The notes below the pieces were generated by a model. The model saw only the letters and a program-made list of their open reading frames with translations. It had not been told where the DNA came from and ran no database searches. From Pelagisphaera sp964404745 (GTDB taxonomy: Bacteria > Verrucomicrobiota > Verrucomicrobiia > Opitutales > Opitutaceae): a stretch of 64,000 bases of DNA. The translations under genes and the position numbers were made by a program. This document shows positions 9,547 to 19,858 of the stretch, piece by piece. The stretch lies in NCBI GenBank assembly GCA_964404745.1, contig CAYOLG010000021.1, forward strand, positions 1 to 64,000, in the 5' to 3' direction. Within the stretch, counting starts at the first letter, position 1, and each line of letters starts with the position of its first letter.

Positions 9547-12105
9547 CTATTCCTTCGTAAGCGTTTCGTCCAAATTCATGAGCAAGAGTCCCACCGTGGA
9601 CCAAGCGGCGTGATCAACGAGATCCAATGATGGGTCCCGCCGGGACTCTCCCACCGAAACTACTTCCAATGCAGCTTTCCGGTTCTGGGAAAAGTGCTTG
9701 CGATACTTGCCAAGAGCGGTCTTCAACGTCCGAACCTCCGATCGGTTCGGGTATCGAGAGGTAGCCATGCGGAAGGCCTCGCCCAAACGTTCCGTATCAC
9801 TGCCGCTTAGTTCAGTTAAGGCCCGTTGGCCAAAGCCTCTGGCCGCTTCAGCGTAAGTCGTATCGTTCAATGTCACTAAGGCATGCAAAGGCGTGTTGGT
9901 ACGATAGGACTTTACCTCGCATACTTGCCTAGCTCCTGAATCGAAGAATAAGGGAGGGCCGACGATGCGACGCCAAAAGGTGTATAGACTACGGCGATAC
10001 AGATCATCTCCCGTGTCCGGATAGTATTTGATGAATCCGAAAGACGCCTCTTCCCAAATGCCCTCCGGCTGATACGGTTTAACCGGAGGGCCACCTGCCG
10101 TTTCGTTCAGGAGTCCCCCAAGGGCTAAGGCTTGATCTCGCAACATCCAAGATTGCATGCGAAAGCGCGGACCTCGAGCCAATAGCTCGTTTTCGGGATC
10201 CCGATTAAGCGCTTCCGAATCCACCCGGGAAGATTGCCGATAAGTCGCGCTCATCACTATCTTTTTGTGAATCGCTTTAACATCCCAGCCGCTCTCCCTG
10301 AAGTCTACCGCTAGCCAATCCAGCAAAGCCTCGTAGGCCGGCGGCTTGCTCTGCACACCGAAATTCTCGACTTGCTCAAGAATACCTCTGCCAAAAAATT
10401 GCTGCCAGTAGCGGTTTACCGTCACTCGAGCAGTAAGCGGGTTTTCATCGTTTAAAAGCCACTTCGCTAAGTCGAGGCGGTTTAGGTCTCCTATCTCCTC
10501 GATTCCGCCATTCAGGGCAGCGGGAAATCCGGTGATCACTTTATCAGCGGGAGAGTCGTAGAGCCCATTTTCGAGAATGTAGGTCTCCCGCTCTACCGTG
10601 TCTTCCATAATCATCACGATCGGACGGGAATTGCTGTAGATATCCAAATCCTGGTATGCTTTGATGTAGTCGAGGGTTGCTTGCGCGTATGCAGGCTCGG
10701 TCTCTCCAAAAACGGCCACGACTTCAATCAAGGGTTCCGGCCTACGTTCGTTGACCGGCTGCTTCAATAAGCCCTGAATCGTTCCGTTGGTTATCGAACG
10801 GGCGTTCTCGGATTCTATGGCCAACTGCCCATCTGGCCTTGGAAATAGAATGCGCTCTACCTCGTCGAGGCGCTCGGCCGCTTCCGCTTTCGCTTCTTCC
10901 AGCTCTTCGATCCGCCGGTCGTGACCATCTGTGGATAGGTCCAGCACGGGTGGCGTATGAGGATCGCGTCCCTTCCCCGTTACTTCGGTCTTATCGAAGA
11001 AAGCCATTAGCTGATAATATTCTTTCTGGGATATGGGATCGTATTTATGATCATGGCAGCGCGCGCAGCCCATTGTTAGTCCCATCCAAATAGTGGATAC
11101 AGTATCGGTTTGATCTACAAGATAGTCGATTCGGTTCTCCTCCGGCAATCGACCCCCTTCCCCGTTGATCATATGGTTACGCAGAAAAGCGGTCGCCAAT
11201 TTCTGTTCTTGAGAGGACTCCAGCAAGAGGTCGCCAGCGATTTGCTCAATCGTGAAGCGATCAAAGGGCATATTCGCGTTCATGGCGTCGATCACCCAAT
11301 CCCGCCAAGGCCACATTCCCCGCTCGTCATCGTTTTGATACCCATTGCTATCCGCATACCGAGAAGCATCGAGCCATTCCCAAACCATACGCTCGCCATA
11401 GCGAGACGAGGATAGCAATCGATCGACGAGCTTCTCGTAGGCATCGGGGGAATCGTCAGCCACAAAGCTGTCTATCTCTTCCAAGGTTGGCGGAATGCCA
11501 TTCAAATCGAGGCAGAGCCTCCGAATCAGCGTGGCTTTGTTAGCTTCAGGAGATGGTTTTAGACTCTCCTCACTGAGCTTAGCCAAAACGAAAGCGTCGA
11601 TCTCGTTTCGAATCCATCCTTCGTCATCCTTTACCTTGGGGAGCTTCTTTTCTGGTGGCATGAACGCCCAGTGAACTTGATACTCCGCCCCCTGCTCGAC
11701 CCAGGCGCGAATCACTTCCTTCTCGTTTCGGCTCAATTGCCTCGGGTGCTCTTTTGGCGGCATCTGCTCCGATTCATCGTCGGAGAAAATCAGCCAAATG
11801 AGTTCGCTTTCATCGGGATCTCCCGGGACTAGAGCCGCATAGCCACCTCTGTCAGCCACCGCGCTTTCCCGCAAGTCCAGCCGAAGATCCGCCTCCCTCG
11901 AGTTGGCATCCGGACCATGGCACTGAAAACAGATGTCGGACAAGATTGGTCGAATATCGCGATTGAAGGAAATCAATTCCTCTTCGGCGAACCCTCGATT
12001 GGAGCCTAACGAGGCCACCAAAAAAAATATGGCAACAAATGTTGCTTGAAGGATCTTCAACCAACGGGAATCAATGCATGCCAGACTGGAAACTCTACGA
12101 ACCAT
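9547..12105 (-). CDS. PSCyt1-DUF1549-DUF1553 (PSD1) exported cytochrome protein
   Basis: An 852-residue exported protein. After a signal anchor comes the planctomycete cytochrome C domain (PSCyt1) with CFQCHG at residues 59-64 and a MPPK segment near 115 that probably supplies the methionine ligand. Next is DUF1549/PSCyt2 (about 165-375, with the QIAGDLL and CARCHDHKYDP segments, which adds a second CxxCH), then DUF1553/PSD1 (about 530-800, containing the NRYWQQFFGRG segment). No LamG or BIG insert is present, making it shorter than many relatives. It is the upstream partner of the DUF1501 gene. Inferred role: periplasmic redox protein working with DUF1501. Confidence 0.9.
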   Translation of the reverse strand: MVRRVSSLACIDSRWLKILQATFVAIFFLVASLGSNRGFAEEELISFNRDIRPILSDICFQCHGPDANSREADLRLDLRESAVADRGGYAALVPGDPDESELIWLIFSDDESEQMPPKEHPRQLSRNEKEVIRAWVEQGAEYQVHWAFMPPEKKLPKVKDDEGWIRNEIDAFVLAKLSEESLKPSPEANKATLIRRLCLDLNGIPPTLEEIDSFVADDSPDAYEKLVDRLLSSSRYGERMVWEWLDASRYADSNGYQNDDERGMWPWRDWVIDAMNANMPFDRFTIEQIAGDLLLESSQEQKLATAFLRNHMINGEGGRLPEENRIDYLVDQTDTVSTIWMGLTMGCARCHDHKYDPISQKEYYQLMAFFDKTEVTGKGRDPHTPPVLDLSTDGHDRRIEELEEAKAEAAERLDEVERILFPRPDGQLAIESENARSITNGTIQGLLKQPVNERRPEPLIEVVAVFGETEPAYAQATLDYIKAYQDLDIYSNSRPIVMIMEDTVERETYILENGLYDSPADKVITGFPAALNGGIEEIGDLNRLDLAKWLLNDENPLTARVTVNRYWQQFFGRGILEQVENFGVQSKPPAYEALLDWLAVDFRESGWDVKAIHKKIVMSATYRQSSRVDSEALNRDPENELLARGPRFRMQSWMLRDQALALGGLLNETAGGPPVKPYQPEGIWEEASFGFIKYYPDTGDDLYRRSLYTFWRRIVGPPLFFDSGARQVCEVKSYRTNTPLHALVTLNDTTYAEAARGFGQRALTELSGSDTERLGEAFRMATSRYPNRSEVRTLKTALGKYRKHFSQNRKAALEVVSVGESRRDPSLDLVDHAAWSTVGLLLMNLDETLTKE

Positions 12106-12268
12106 AGGGTCTTCCCTAAAATGGGTGTCTCATCTCATTCACATTGTCCAGATCGAAGCGAAATTGTACATCGCGACCCGCATGGCCCATCCACCATTTA
12201 GGGCGACTCGCCTGTCGGGCATAGCCCTAGAGCGTGTTGAATATGAGGATGCCATCGAATCTATCGTG

Positions 12269-12405
12269 GTAGGGGCGTCGCTTGCGGCGACCNNNNNNNN
12301 NNNNNNNNNNNNNNNNNNNNNNNNNNNNNNNNNNNNNNNNNNNNNNNNNNNNNNNNNNNNNNNNNNNNNNNNNNNNNNNNNNNNNNNNNNNNGCGGCGAC
12401 CCTAC
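12269..12405. repeat. REP-like GTAG...CTAC repeat(s) flanking the gap
   Basis: The left side (12269-12292) carries the GTAG-proximal part and the right side (12393-12405) the CTAC-proximal part of the same palindrome seen whole at 7987-8014; both sides share GCGGCGACC. Either one copy was split by the gap or two copies flank lost sequence. Confidence 0.55.
12293..12392. other. Assembly gap, 100 N
   Basis: Exactly 100 undetermined bases, a conventional scaffold-gap length, so the true size is unknown. Confidence 0.98.
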
Positions 12406-12473
12406 TAATTTCGGATTTATGCAACAAGCTATTAGCGAGGACCGACCCCTAAGCGGCCGCGTTGGGTTGCCCT

Positions 12474-15032
12474 TCACAATGCCAATCGATGCACCGCAGC
12501 TTCGGGCAACCAGCACTCGCTGCCATCCGCCAAACGAGCTCTCAGCCAATCGGGTCGGCGCTCCAGAATCTCCAGTTCCAGTCCATCGTGCAGCGGGTCC
12601 ACGTAAGCCGTAGCATACGCATATCCAGGCCCCTTTCGGGCATAGATTTCCTCGGTAATTATTACGCCTTCGCCCAAACTGCTAAGCGTTTTCCATAGCA
12701 AGCCTCCTCCAAGAAGGCAGGAAAGGCCTATTGCCAAGCCGGTCGCCCAAAGCAAATACCGAGTTCTGAATCGAATCCAAAACACAACCAAAGCGGCAGT
12801 TCCCAGCCACACGATTGAAAATGCGGCTCGCATCCTCCAAAGTGAAATACCCGCTTCAACTGTCTCGCTAGCGAACCGATCGACGCGTAATCCTCGAGCC
12901 GCTTGCAGGCTTTTCAAAACTCGGTCGTCAAAGGGTCTCCTCGAACGCGATAGCTTGTAGTTGGCTATCGATCGACCGACTTCCCCAGCCTGGAACCAGG
13001 CATTCCCTGCATTGTACCAAGAAATTCCCGGGCGAATCCCCTCTTGGGCCGAGCGCTCAAAAGCCAATGCCGCCTCCGCAAACTTGGCGTTGACGCGATC
13101 GATATCGGGTACCGACTCAGCCATTTGCAAAGCGTGCGAGAAAATGCGTTCCGCCTCGAGCCAAGCATCGGCCCGAACATCGCCGAGACCTAATGCGGCC
13201 GTCAAAAACAGAGCCATAGCACTGCCTTTCAACAACGGAATCAATTTGTCTCCGAGATCCGCAGCGGCTTCCGTTTTCGGGATTCTAAGGGATTCAGTCT
13301 GGAAACGAGGCAAATCAATGGCGTCTATGGTCCGGCGGAGTTCCTCGATCAAATACCTATCAGAGCAAATCGCTCCCAGCGCCGACGCCGCATCATCTGC
13401 GGTTAGGGCTTTACTCTGGACTCCGAAATAGTCGCCAATCAGCCGACGCAAGGACTCAATATCGTTTGGATTTTTAGATACAGCTTTACCGAAGGATTCG
13501 ATAGCTTCGATCTTCCGACGATAATCCGCATCCTGAGACCGTCGTCGCGATTCCTTGGCCCACGCGCCTCCCAGACCTAGAATAGCGACTCCCATTCCAA
13601 ACCAGATCAAAACACCGCTGGCCAAAATTTTAAAAATTCCGTTTAGGACGTCTCCCATAGTTGTCGCTCGCCGGTTATGCCATATTCCCTCGGCGGCGGC
13701 GGCAATCGTAATTTGGGCGCCTGGAATTTTGTCCATTGAAAAGAAGGTCAATCCATCGCGAGGCGAAACATCGAAAGGAATCGGCTCCGTCTTGATCAGT
13801 CGATAGTCGTCCAAAGAGGAATCGAATATCTGGAACGACAAGCTGGGAAACGCGGCAATTTGGGAAGTCAAGGGACGGGCTCGTATTACGAATCGCCTGC
13901 CATCGGCTCGCCAGATCTCATTAACCTCCGAGCCCACCCAAAAACGATTCCTCATCGCCGATTGATGGCTCATGTCCGGCAATCGAAGCATTTCGGAGCA
14001 GGTTTCGGAGCGGACATCTACCATTATTTCGATTAGTTGGCCAACAACGGCCTTTGCCGGCCTGACCGAAACGTCTACGGAATTGGGGTCGAATATTCCG
14101 CTGAACGACTCGAGCCTTCCCTGGGCCGGCAAAGGACGGACAAGGATTTCCAACGGTTCTGACTCCGCGTAAATTCTTTCGTGGGGAGACGATCGATCAA
14201 CGGCTTCAAAAAGAGCGTTATTAAAATAAGCTGCATACCGGTTTGACTGGGCATCGTCCTCCAGAAGTCGCGAGCATTGCAATCGAGTTCTCGACAAATT
14301 GTACCTGCCGGGTTCTCGGAAACGCAGGTACAAATCGAATTTCAATAGCCCGAGGCTTTCCGGGAACGCGTTTCCTTTTTCAAACCGCTGGGCGATCACC
14401 CTGCGCTCCGACACGGGAATCCCAAATTGCGACTCTTCCGGCGCATCGCTCCGAGGGATAACTACTTCTATGGCAGGATTGCTTAAGAATTCCGGATACA
14501 GCTTTACATCGCGCATCTGATTCATGGGCAATTCGCACCGCCACTCGAAAGACACCTGCAAAGGCTGACCTTCATAAACGGAAAGCGTGTTCGGCTCAAT
14601 TTTGAAGGACATAGCATCCGTTTTGTAGGGCTCTCCCACGACAATTTGTCTCGATGCCGTACGGGCTATTGCTTCACCCGCTTTCACCTCAATTGGAGGG
14701 AATAGGCGGATTCCGGTCCGTTCAGGGACGAATTCGATGATGCCTATATAGTTACCTCGATCATCGTTTTCCAATTCGATGACCCGTGTCCCTATAAATC
14801 GGATATCGCCTTCCTCACCCATAGGCTTGATCTCGGGAAGCGAGTCACTGTCGACGAATACCCAAGCGATCCCCAATTCTTCGGCAAACCAACTGGCATC
14901 GCGGAATTCCAATCTCAGGTTCTCCGCTAGCCCTGGCGAATCTTGACCGTAAACCCAAGCAACCGATAGCCGGCTCAAAATCAGAAGAGCCATGGCGGCT
15001 ACGGCATAGAAACGCTTTCGAGTCAAAAGCAT
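12474..15032 (-). CDS. BatD-BatE fusion protein (aerotolerance-type membrane protein)
   Basis: An 852-residue protein joining two Bat functions. After a signal peptide the N-terminal ~440 residues are a BatD-like periplasmic region of tandem beta domains (segments such as VYEGQPLQVSFEWRCEL and AVVGQLIEIMVDV), followed by a membrane helix near 465-490. A second part resembles BatE: a TPR-like segment (ISWYNAGNAWFQAGEVGRSI), two membrane helices and a C-terminal SH3-like domain (IYARKGPGYAY onward). The start is taken as ATG at 15032, whose A is shared with the TGA stop of batBC, and AAGG lies about 8 nt upstream; earlier TTG/GTG codons are less likely. It is the last gene of the MoxR-Bat operon. 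Exact role in envelope stress or oxygen tolerance is unknown for this lineage. Confidence 0.82.
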   Translation of the reverse strand: MLLTRKRFYAVAAMALLILSRLSVAWVYGQDSPGLAENLRLEFRDASWFAEELGIAWVFVDSDSLPEIKPMGEEGDIRFIGTRVIELENDDRGNYIGIIEFVPERTGIRLFPPIEVKAGEAIARTASRQIVVGEPYKTDAMSFKIEPNTLSVYEGQPLQVSFEWRCELPMNQMRDVKLYPEFLSNPAIEVVIPRSDAPEESQFGIPVSERRVIAQRFEKGNAFPESLGLLKFDLYLRFREPGRYNLSRTRLQCSRLLEDDAQSNRYAAYFNNALFEAVDRSSPHERIYAESEPLEILVRPLPAQGRLESFSGIFDPNSVDVSVRPAKAVVGQLIEIMVDVRSETCSEMLRLPDMSHQSAMRNRFWVGSEVNEIWRADGRRFVIRARPLTSQIAAFPSLSFQIFDSSLDDYRLIKTEPIPFDVSPRDGLTFFSMDKIPGAQITIAAAAEGIWHNRRATTMGDVLNGIFKILASGVLIWFGMGVAILGLGGAWAKESRRRSQDADYRRKIEAIESFGKAVSKNPNDIESLRRLIGDYFGVQSKALTADDAASALGAICSDRYLIEELRRTIDAIDLPRFQTESLRIPKTEAAADLGDKLIPLLKGSAMALFLTAALGLGDVRADAWLEAERIFSHALQMAESVPDIDRVNAKFAEAALAFERSAQEGIRPGISWYNAGNAWFQAGEVGRSIANYKLSRSRRPFDDRVLKSLQAARGLRVDRFASETVEAGISLWRMRAAFSIVWLGTAALVVFWIRFRTRYLLWATGLAIGLSCLLGGGLLWKTLSSLGEGVIITEEIYARKGPGYAYATAYVDPLHDGLELEILERRPDWLRARLADGSECWLPEAAVHRLAL

Positions 15033-17167
15033 CACCAATCCTTTTCCACCTTTCCCGCGTTGGCCTTGGCCCGTTGCTGCTGCCGGAATTGCTGGCTGCT
15101 CTTCTCTTCCATGAGAATATCCTCCGCCGAGAAGTTGGGAATGGGAAGCGGCTGCATCATCGCGTCTTTGCGAAATTCCCCTTTCATGGGCATAGACGCA
15201 GCCACGGCCTCGCCGGGATCGGTATCCATAAATTCTTCCCAGTCTTCTTCATTCCAATCTCCCTCGCCTTCATCTTCACTATTGGAGGCGAACAAATCCA
15301 GAATCTCTTGCAGGCGATCGATCGTCTCCGACTGGCGGGCTCGAGCCGATATCCAGTAGCGCCACTGAGGCAACAGTTCTTCCGCTTCCTTTTGAGCTTC
15401 CAAGGCCTTTTGCATCAACAACAAGGGCTCGCGCATAACGGTTTGCACGGATTCGCTCGAATTGTCATGGGACAGGGCGCTGGCCATAGAAAACTCGGTA
15501 TCCAAATTTCTCATCTCTACTTGTATTGATAGACCCTCTTGCCGCAATAATAACTGCCTAGCTGTAAAGGCTTCACCTTTGACATCGGCGTTTTCCGGAA
15601 TGGGTTGCTCATCCGTCGACGCTCTCGAAAACCGATTGGCTTGAACTGGGCGTCGTTCGACATCCGAACTCTCCACCGTTTCTCTTAATTCTATTTGCGC
15701 CTCACGCAGTTCGCGGATTCGCTGTAGAAGCGCTTCAATTTTCTCGTCTCGCTCTTGTTCACGGTTTTCTTCATCGCGCACTCTCGCCTGCAAGGCCTCC
15801 AGCATTACCGCCACTTCATCAAGCCGGGCTCCCGCTCTTCTATAGCCGGGTCGATATCGGGCTGCGTCGAAAAACAATCCCTGGGCCCCGCGGGCGACAT
15901 CCAAAGCATCGCGCGGCGAAGATTCTGACAATCTCTCGGCTTGCTTCAGGCGACTTAATCCTTGGTTGAACAACGAAGCAGCAATGTTGATAGGACCCGT
16001 GTCAGAGCTTTCCAGAATCTCTACCAGCTCCCTGAAAGCGATCTCCGATTCCGCATAGTCGCCTTGCTCGAGTAAATCAATCGCCGCCGAAAAACGCTGC
16101 TCCATTGAATCTTCACTCTGGGCCCAGATAGCGGAGGGAATCAAAGCAATTGCCATCCAGACCGCCAAACCGGCAATTGCGCTGCGACTGATACGCATGT
16201 CCGTTTTCGCAACTAAGGCCAAAAGCAAGGCTATCGGCAGAATGAAAAAGGCCCCCTCCTTGTAGATCACGTACCCAGAATCGCTACCGGAAGCGATACG
16301 CTCCTTGTCTTCCGAAAAGGAACGATAGATTTCGCCTAAATGGAAAGGCAAGGTTCCCGCTTTAACGTATTCACCTTCTGGGGTCATCCTAGATAGTTCA
16401 CCCAATTCCTTGTCTCGCAAACGCGTGTAGACAATTTCGCCTTTGTGCTTCAACGGAATCGTTTCGCCCTCTTCACTAATTATAGGAATACGCGAGCCTG
16501 ATTCGGAATCGCCCAGGCCCACTGCTAGCAATTTCGCCTCGCTCTCCTCTATCCTTTTAGCAGCCAACTCCAAGCCTGGACCATGGTCTTCCCCATCTGA
16601 TAGAAGAATGATATCCTGAAATCCCCTTCTTTCCGTGCTCATAACCTGATCCACGCATTTCTCGATGGCCGACAATAGCAGGCTGCCTCCGAACTCGACA
16701 CTGCGTGGCTGAATTTGCGTTAGCATGTAACGGACAAAATCATAGTCGGAAGTCAGGGGACAGCTGATCGATGAGCTCCCGGCGTAAATAACCAATCCCA
16801 CTTGTTCCCCCTCAAATCCATCGAGACAGTCCCGAATCCCCTGCTTCGCCGCTTCCAGCCGGGAGGGATAGGCATCTCGGGCAAGCATGCTGCGGGAAAC
16901 ATCCAAAACGAAAACGACGTCTCTACCAGACTGTTCGATGGCATGACGCTCTGGCTGGTATCCCGGGCGGGCCAAAGCAAGCGCCAGGAGAGCGAACACG
17001 CCGATCCAAAGCCAATCTCGATGGTTCCGCTCGCTATTGGGGTTGCCGCCTAGCATTGATCTCATAGCTAGTCGCTGGCTTTGGGCATATATCGCCAGCC
17101 AGGCTAGCGGGACAACCGCTAGCAGAAGAGCCAAGGCCCAGGGCCACTGTAGTACAAAGGGTTTCAT
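15032..17167 (-). CDS. BatB-BatC fusion: von Willebrand A domain plus TPR region
   Basis: A 711-residue membrane protein. Two N-terminal helices are followed by a vWA domain with the MIDAS sequence DVSRSM (about residue 92) and the matching LSDGEDHG segment (about 195), then two further helices around 310-355. The remainder is exported: a TPR-like segment around 365-460, coiled-coil charged stretches and an acidic C terminus, as in BatC. The ATG at 17167 overlaps the batA stop as TGATG, so the 28-residue longer reading frame upstream is not used. It probably forms a membrane complex with BatA in MoxR-linked metal-dependent chaperone or envelope stress functions. BatB-BatC fusions are known in several phyla. 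Confidence 0.85.
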   Translation of the reverse strand: MKPFVLQWPWALALLLAVVPLAWLAIYAQSQRLAMRSMLGGNPNSERNHRDWLWIGVFALLALALARPGYQPERHAIEQSGRDVVFVLDVSRSMLARDAYPSRLEAAKQGIRDCLDGFEGEQVGLVIYAGSSSISCPLTSDYDFVRYMLTQIQPRSVEFGGSLLLSAIEKCVDQVMSTERRGFQDIILLSDGEDHGPGLELAAKRIEESEAKLLAVGLGDSESGSRIPIISEEGETIPLKHKGEIVYTRLRDKELGELSRMTPEGEYVKAGTLPFHLGEIYRSFSEDKERIASGSDSGYVIYKEGAFFILPIALLLALVAKTDMRISRSAIAGLAVWMAIALIPSAIWAQSEDSMEQRFSAAIDLLEQGDYAESEIAFRELVEILESSDTGPINIAASLFNQGLSRLKQAERLSESSPRDALDVARGAQGLFFDAARYRPGYRRAGARLDEVAVMLEALQARVRDEENREQERDEKIEALLQRIRELREAQIELRETVESSDVERRPVQANRFSRASTDEQPIPENADVKGEAFTARQLLLRQEGLSIQVEMRNLDTEFSMASALSHDNSSESVQTVMREPLLLMQKALEAQKEAEELLPQWRYWISARARQSETIDRLQEILDLFASNSEDEGEGDWNEEDWEEFMDTDPGEAVAASMPMKGEFRKDAMMQPLPIPNFSAEDILMEEKSSQQFRQQQRAKANAGKVEKDW

Positions 17168-18195
17168 CAAGCCACCCTGAGCCAAGTCATTCGTAAAAGG
17201 GTTCCGCTCAAAAGAAAAATCGCGGCCGCGAGTAAGGGAACCCAGTACCACTCTGACACGATCGTGAAGGATCGCGTTTCAATTTGGGTTCGTTCAAGCT
17301 CATCGATCTCTTCGTAAATCGACAAAAGAGATTCATAGCCTGTAGCCCTTCGGAAGACCCCACCGGTTTCCTCGCTGATGCGCTGCAGGGTCACCTCCGC
17401 ATCGGAAAATCGCTCTTCCTCTCCAGCGATTTCCAATTCGCCGACACTATTCGAATCTCCCAAGCTAATGGAATAAACGCGACAGCCCCAAAGCTTCGCC
17501 AAGCCCGCCGCCTCTAGTGGCAAATGATTGCCTGAATTGTTCTCGCCATCCGTTAGCAGAATAATGATACGGCTTTCGATATCAGTTAACTGCCTGCCAG
17601 CGTTTAGGGATTTCAATTCGTCCAGCTTCTCGAGTCTCGCACAAGCCAGCGTGAGGGCGTCTCCGTAAGCAGTTCCATCTTCGTTGGGACGATCTTGTAT
17701 TTCCAATTCCCTCACAATTTGCACTAAGGCTTCGTGTCCAAAAGTAAGTGGGCTCCGAGTATCGGCATAGCGAGCGAAACTGATCAAGCCAATCAGATCG
17801 TTAGGCCTACCCGAAAGACGTTCACCATCCCCGGCAATAAACCGTTCAAGCAAGTCCTTGGCGATATCCATGCGCGTCTTCGCCCCTTCGCCGGGTACGT
17901 CGATAGATCGATCCATACTGCTGGAAACGTCGACCAGCAATTCTATGGCAATCCCTTCCGCTTCCTCGACCGTTTCGCTCGTCCCAGCCTGAGGTCGGGC
18001 CAAAGCGAATATGAGCCCAGTAAAGAAAAGGGCTTCCAAAAGCCTTTGTATCCACAGAAACCGGACTCTTCCTAGAGTCACGCTACCCCATTGCCCCAGC
18101 GAGGCCACGATCGTCCCCGACCTTCTCCCTTGGCGATAAACGGACCACAGGGCGATAGGCAATAGCAAGAGCGCCCATGGAAAAGCGAAATTCAT
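17167..18195 (-). CDS. BatA-like von Willebrand factor A membrane protein
   Basis: A 342-residue protein with N-terminal hydrophobic segments (residues 1-18 and about 50-68), a vWA domain bearing an intact MIDAS (DVSSSMD, about 89-95, and LLTDGENN about 215) and a C-terminal helix (about 314-334). This is the BatA layout. It overlaps its neighbours at both ends (ATGA with the upstream gene, TGATG with batBC), indicating translational coupling. It is expected to bind divalent cation through the MIDAS and act with MoxR-type ATPase. Functional details are by family analogy only. Confidence 0.88.
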   Translation of the reverse strand: MNFAFPWALLLLPIALWSVYRQGRRSGTIVASLGQWGSVTLGRVRFLWIQRLLEALFFTGLIFALARPQAGTSETVEEAEGIAIELLVDVSSSMDRSIDVPGEGAKTRMDIAKDLLERFIAGDGERLSGRPNDLIGLISFARYADTRSPLTFGHEALVQIVRELEIQDRPNEDGTAYGDALTLACARLEKLDELKSLNAGRQLTDIESRIIILLTDGENNSGNHLPLEAAGLAKLWGCRVYSISLGDSNSVGELEIAGEEERFSDAEVTLQRISEETGGVFRRATGYESLLSIYEEIDELERTQIETRSFTIVSEWYWVPLLAAAIFLLSGTLLRMTWLRVA

Positions 18196-18989
18196 TCCGC
18201 GAACTCCTCCCTGAATTGGTCTAGCAGTTCGCCGACGGGAGACTTTCTAGCGTATAAGAGCTTTTCAATCAAAGCCACCAGCCGCCCAGAGCATTCCTCT
18301 TGATGCATCGCCAAAAATCGCTCTAGCTCCCGGGGATTGAAATTATCTCGTTTCAGACTTTCGCATATCCGACTGGCTTGAGCTTGAGCGGAATCGACGG
18401 GCAGCCCAGACGCTTCCGTCAAGTTCCGTTTGAGCCAGTAATGGTAAGCGAGGTACATCGATATTCCTGGGGCGAAAAATGCAGCGATAATCAGGGCCAT
18501 TCCTGCTCCACTCGCACTCGTCGTTCCAGACCAAATTTCTGGCGCGTCTCCCCCTGGATCCATTCCAACGGATCCGACCACGAGAGATATCGCCGACAGT
18601 TGCTGGTCCTCCAATATTGCCTCGGAATTTAAACCGACACTCCCTCCATCCAAGACAAGAGATCCCGACCTTCCTATTTGATAGAGCGCCATCCACTCTC
18701 GCTGGAAAAGTCTATCCGCATTCAGAGTTATGGGGAATGGTTGAATCTCAAGCAATCGGGCATGCGCATGGACAGGAGGCTCTAAGAGCATCTCCACGTA
18801 AGAACGAGAGGTGGCAAACACTTTGAGTTCCACGACATCGCCCGGGACGTAGGTCCGATCCGTGTCCAAGCTCGTCTCCACGCTCACAATAGCTTTTTCG
18901 ACTCTCGCGGGAGTTTGAGAAACAGCCTGGCTCGCGATGCTTAGGGCCCAAACGGCCGAGAAAATGATGAATTTGGAGTCTCCGAACAC
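18192..18989 (-). CDS. Conserved-position membrane protein of the MoxR-Bat operon, unknown function
   Basis: A 265-residue protein with a signal peptide (FIIFSAVWALSIASQA), a periplasmic beta-rich region reminiscent of a single BatD domain (YVPGDVVELKVFA...), one membrane helix (GMALIIAAFFAPGISMYLA) and a cytoplasmic helical tail of about 80 residues. I prefer the GTG at 18989 as start: GGAGG lies 9 nt upstream and the signal peptide follows directly. A longer frame from 19064 would overlap the DUF58 gene by 70 bp. Position and topology resemble DUF4381-type proteins of other MoxR operons, but I cannot assign it to that family. The last four bases overlap batA. Confidence 0.65.
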   Translation of the reverse strand: MFGDSKFIIFSAVWALSIASQAVSQTPARVEKAIVSVETSLDTDRTYVPGDVVELKVFATSRSYVEMLLEPPVHAHARLLEIQPFPITLNADRLFQREWMALYQIGRSGSLVLDGGSVGLNSEAILEDQQLSAISLVVGSVGMDPGGDAPEIWSGTTSASGAGMALIIAAFFAPGISMYLAYHYWLKRNLTEASGLPVDSAQAQASRICESLKRDNFNPRELERFLAMHQEECSGRLVALIEKLLYARKSPVGELLDQFREEFAE

Positions 18990-18994
18990 TGCTA

Positions 18995-19854
<860 letters not shown>

Positions 19855-19858
<4 letters not shown>

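Larger units (their letters stand above)
12106..12473. other. Intergenic region interrupted by assembly gap
   Basis: No gene is supported. The region lies upstream of the PSD1 gene and downstream of the Bat operon and should hold the PSD1/DUF1501 promoter. Its centre is unknown sequence. ORFs that appear to cross the N run are artefacts. Confidence 0.6.

Noticed and set aside
12074..12613. Reading frames spanning the N run on both strands
   Set aside because: The central third is undetermined sequence; they are artefacts of the gap and overlap the start of the PSD1 gene and the end of batDE.
14299..14520. Short plus-strand frames opposite the Bat operon
   Set aside because: All lie inside overlapping, well-supported minus-strand genes.
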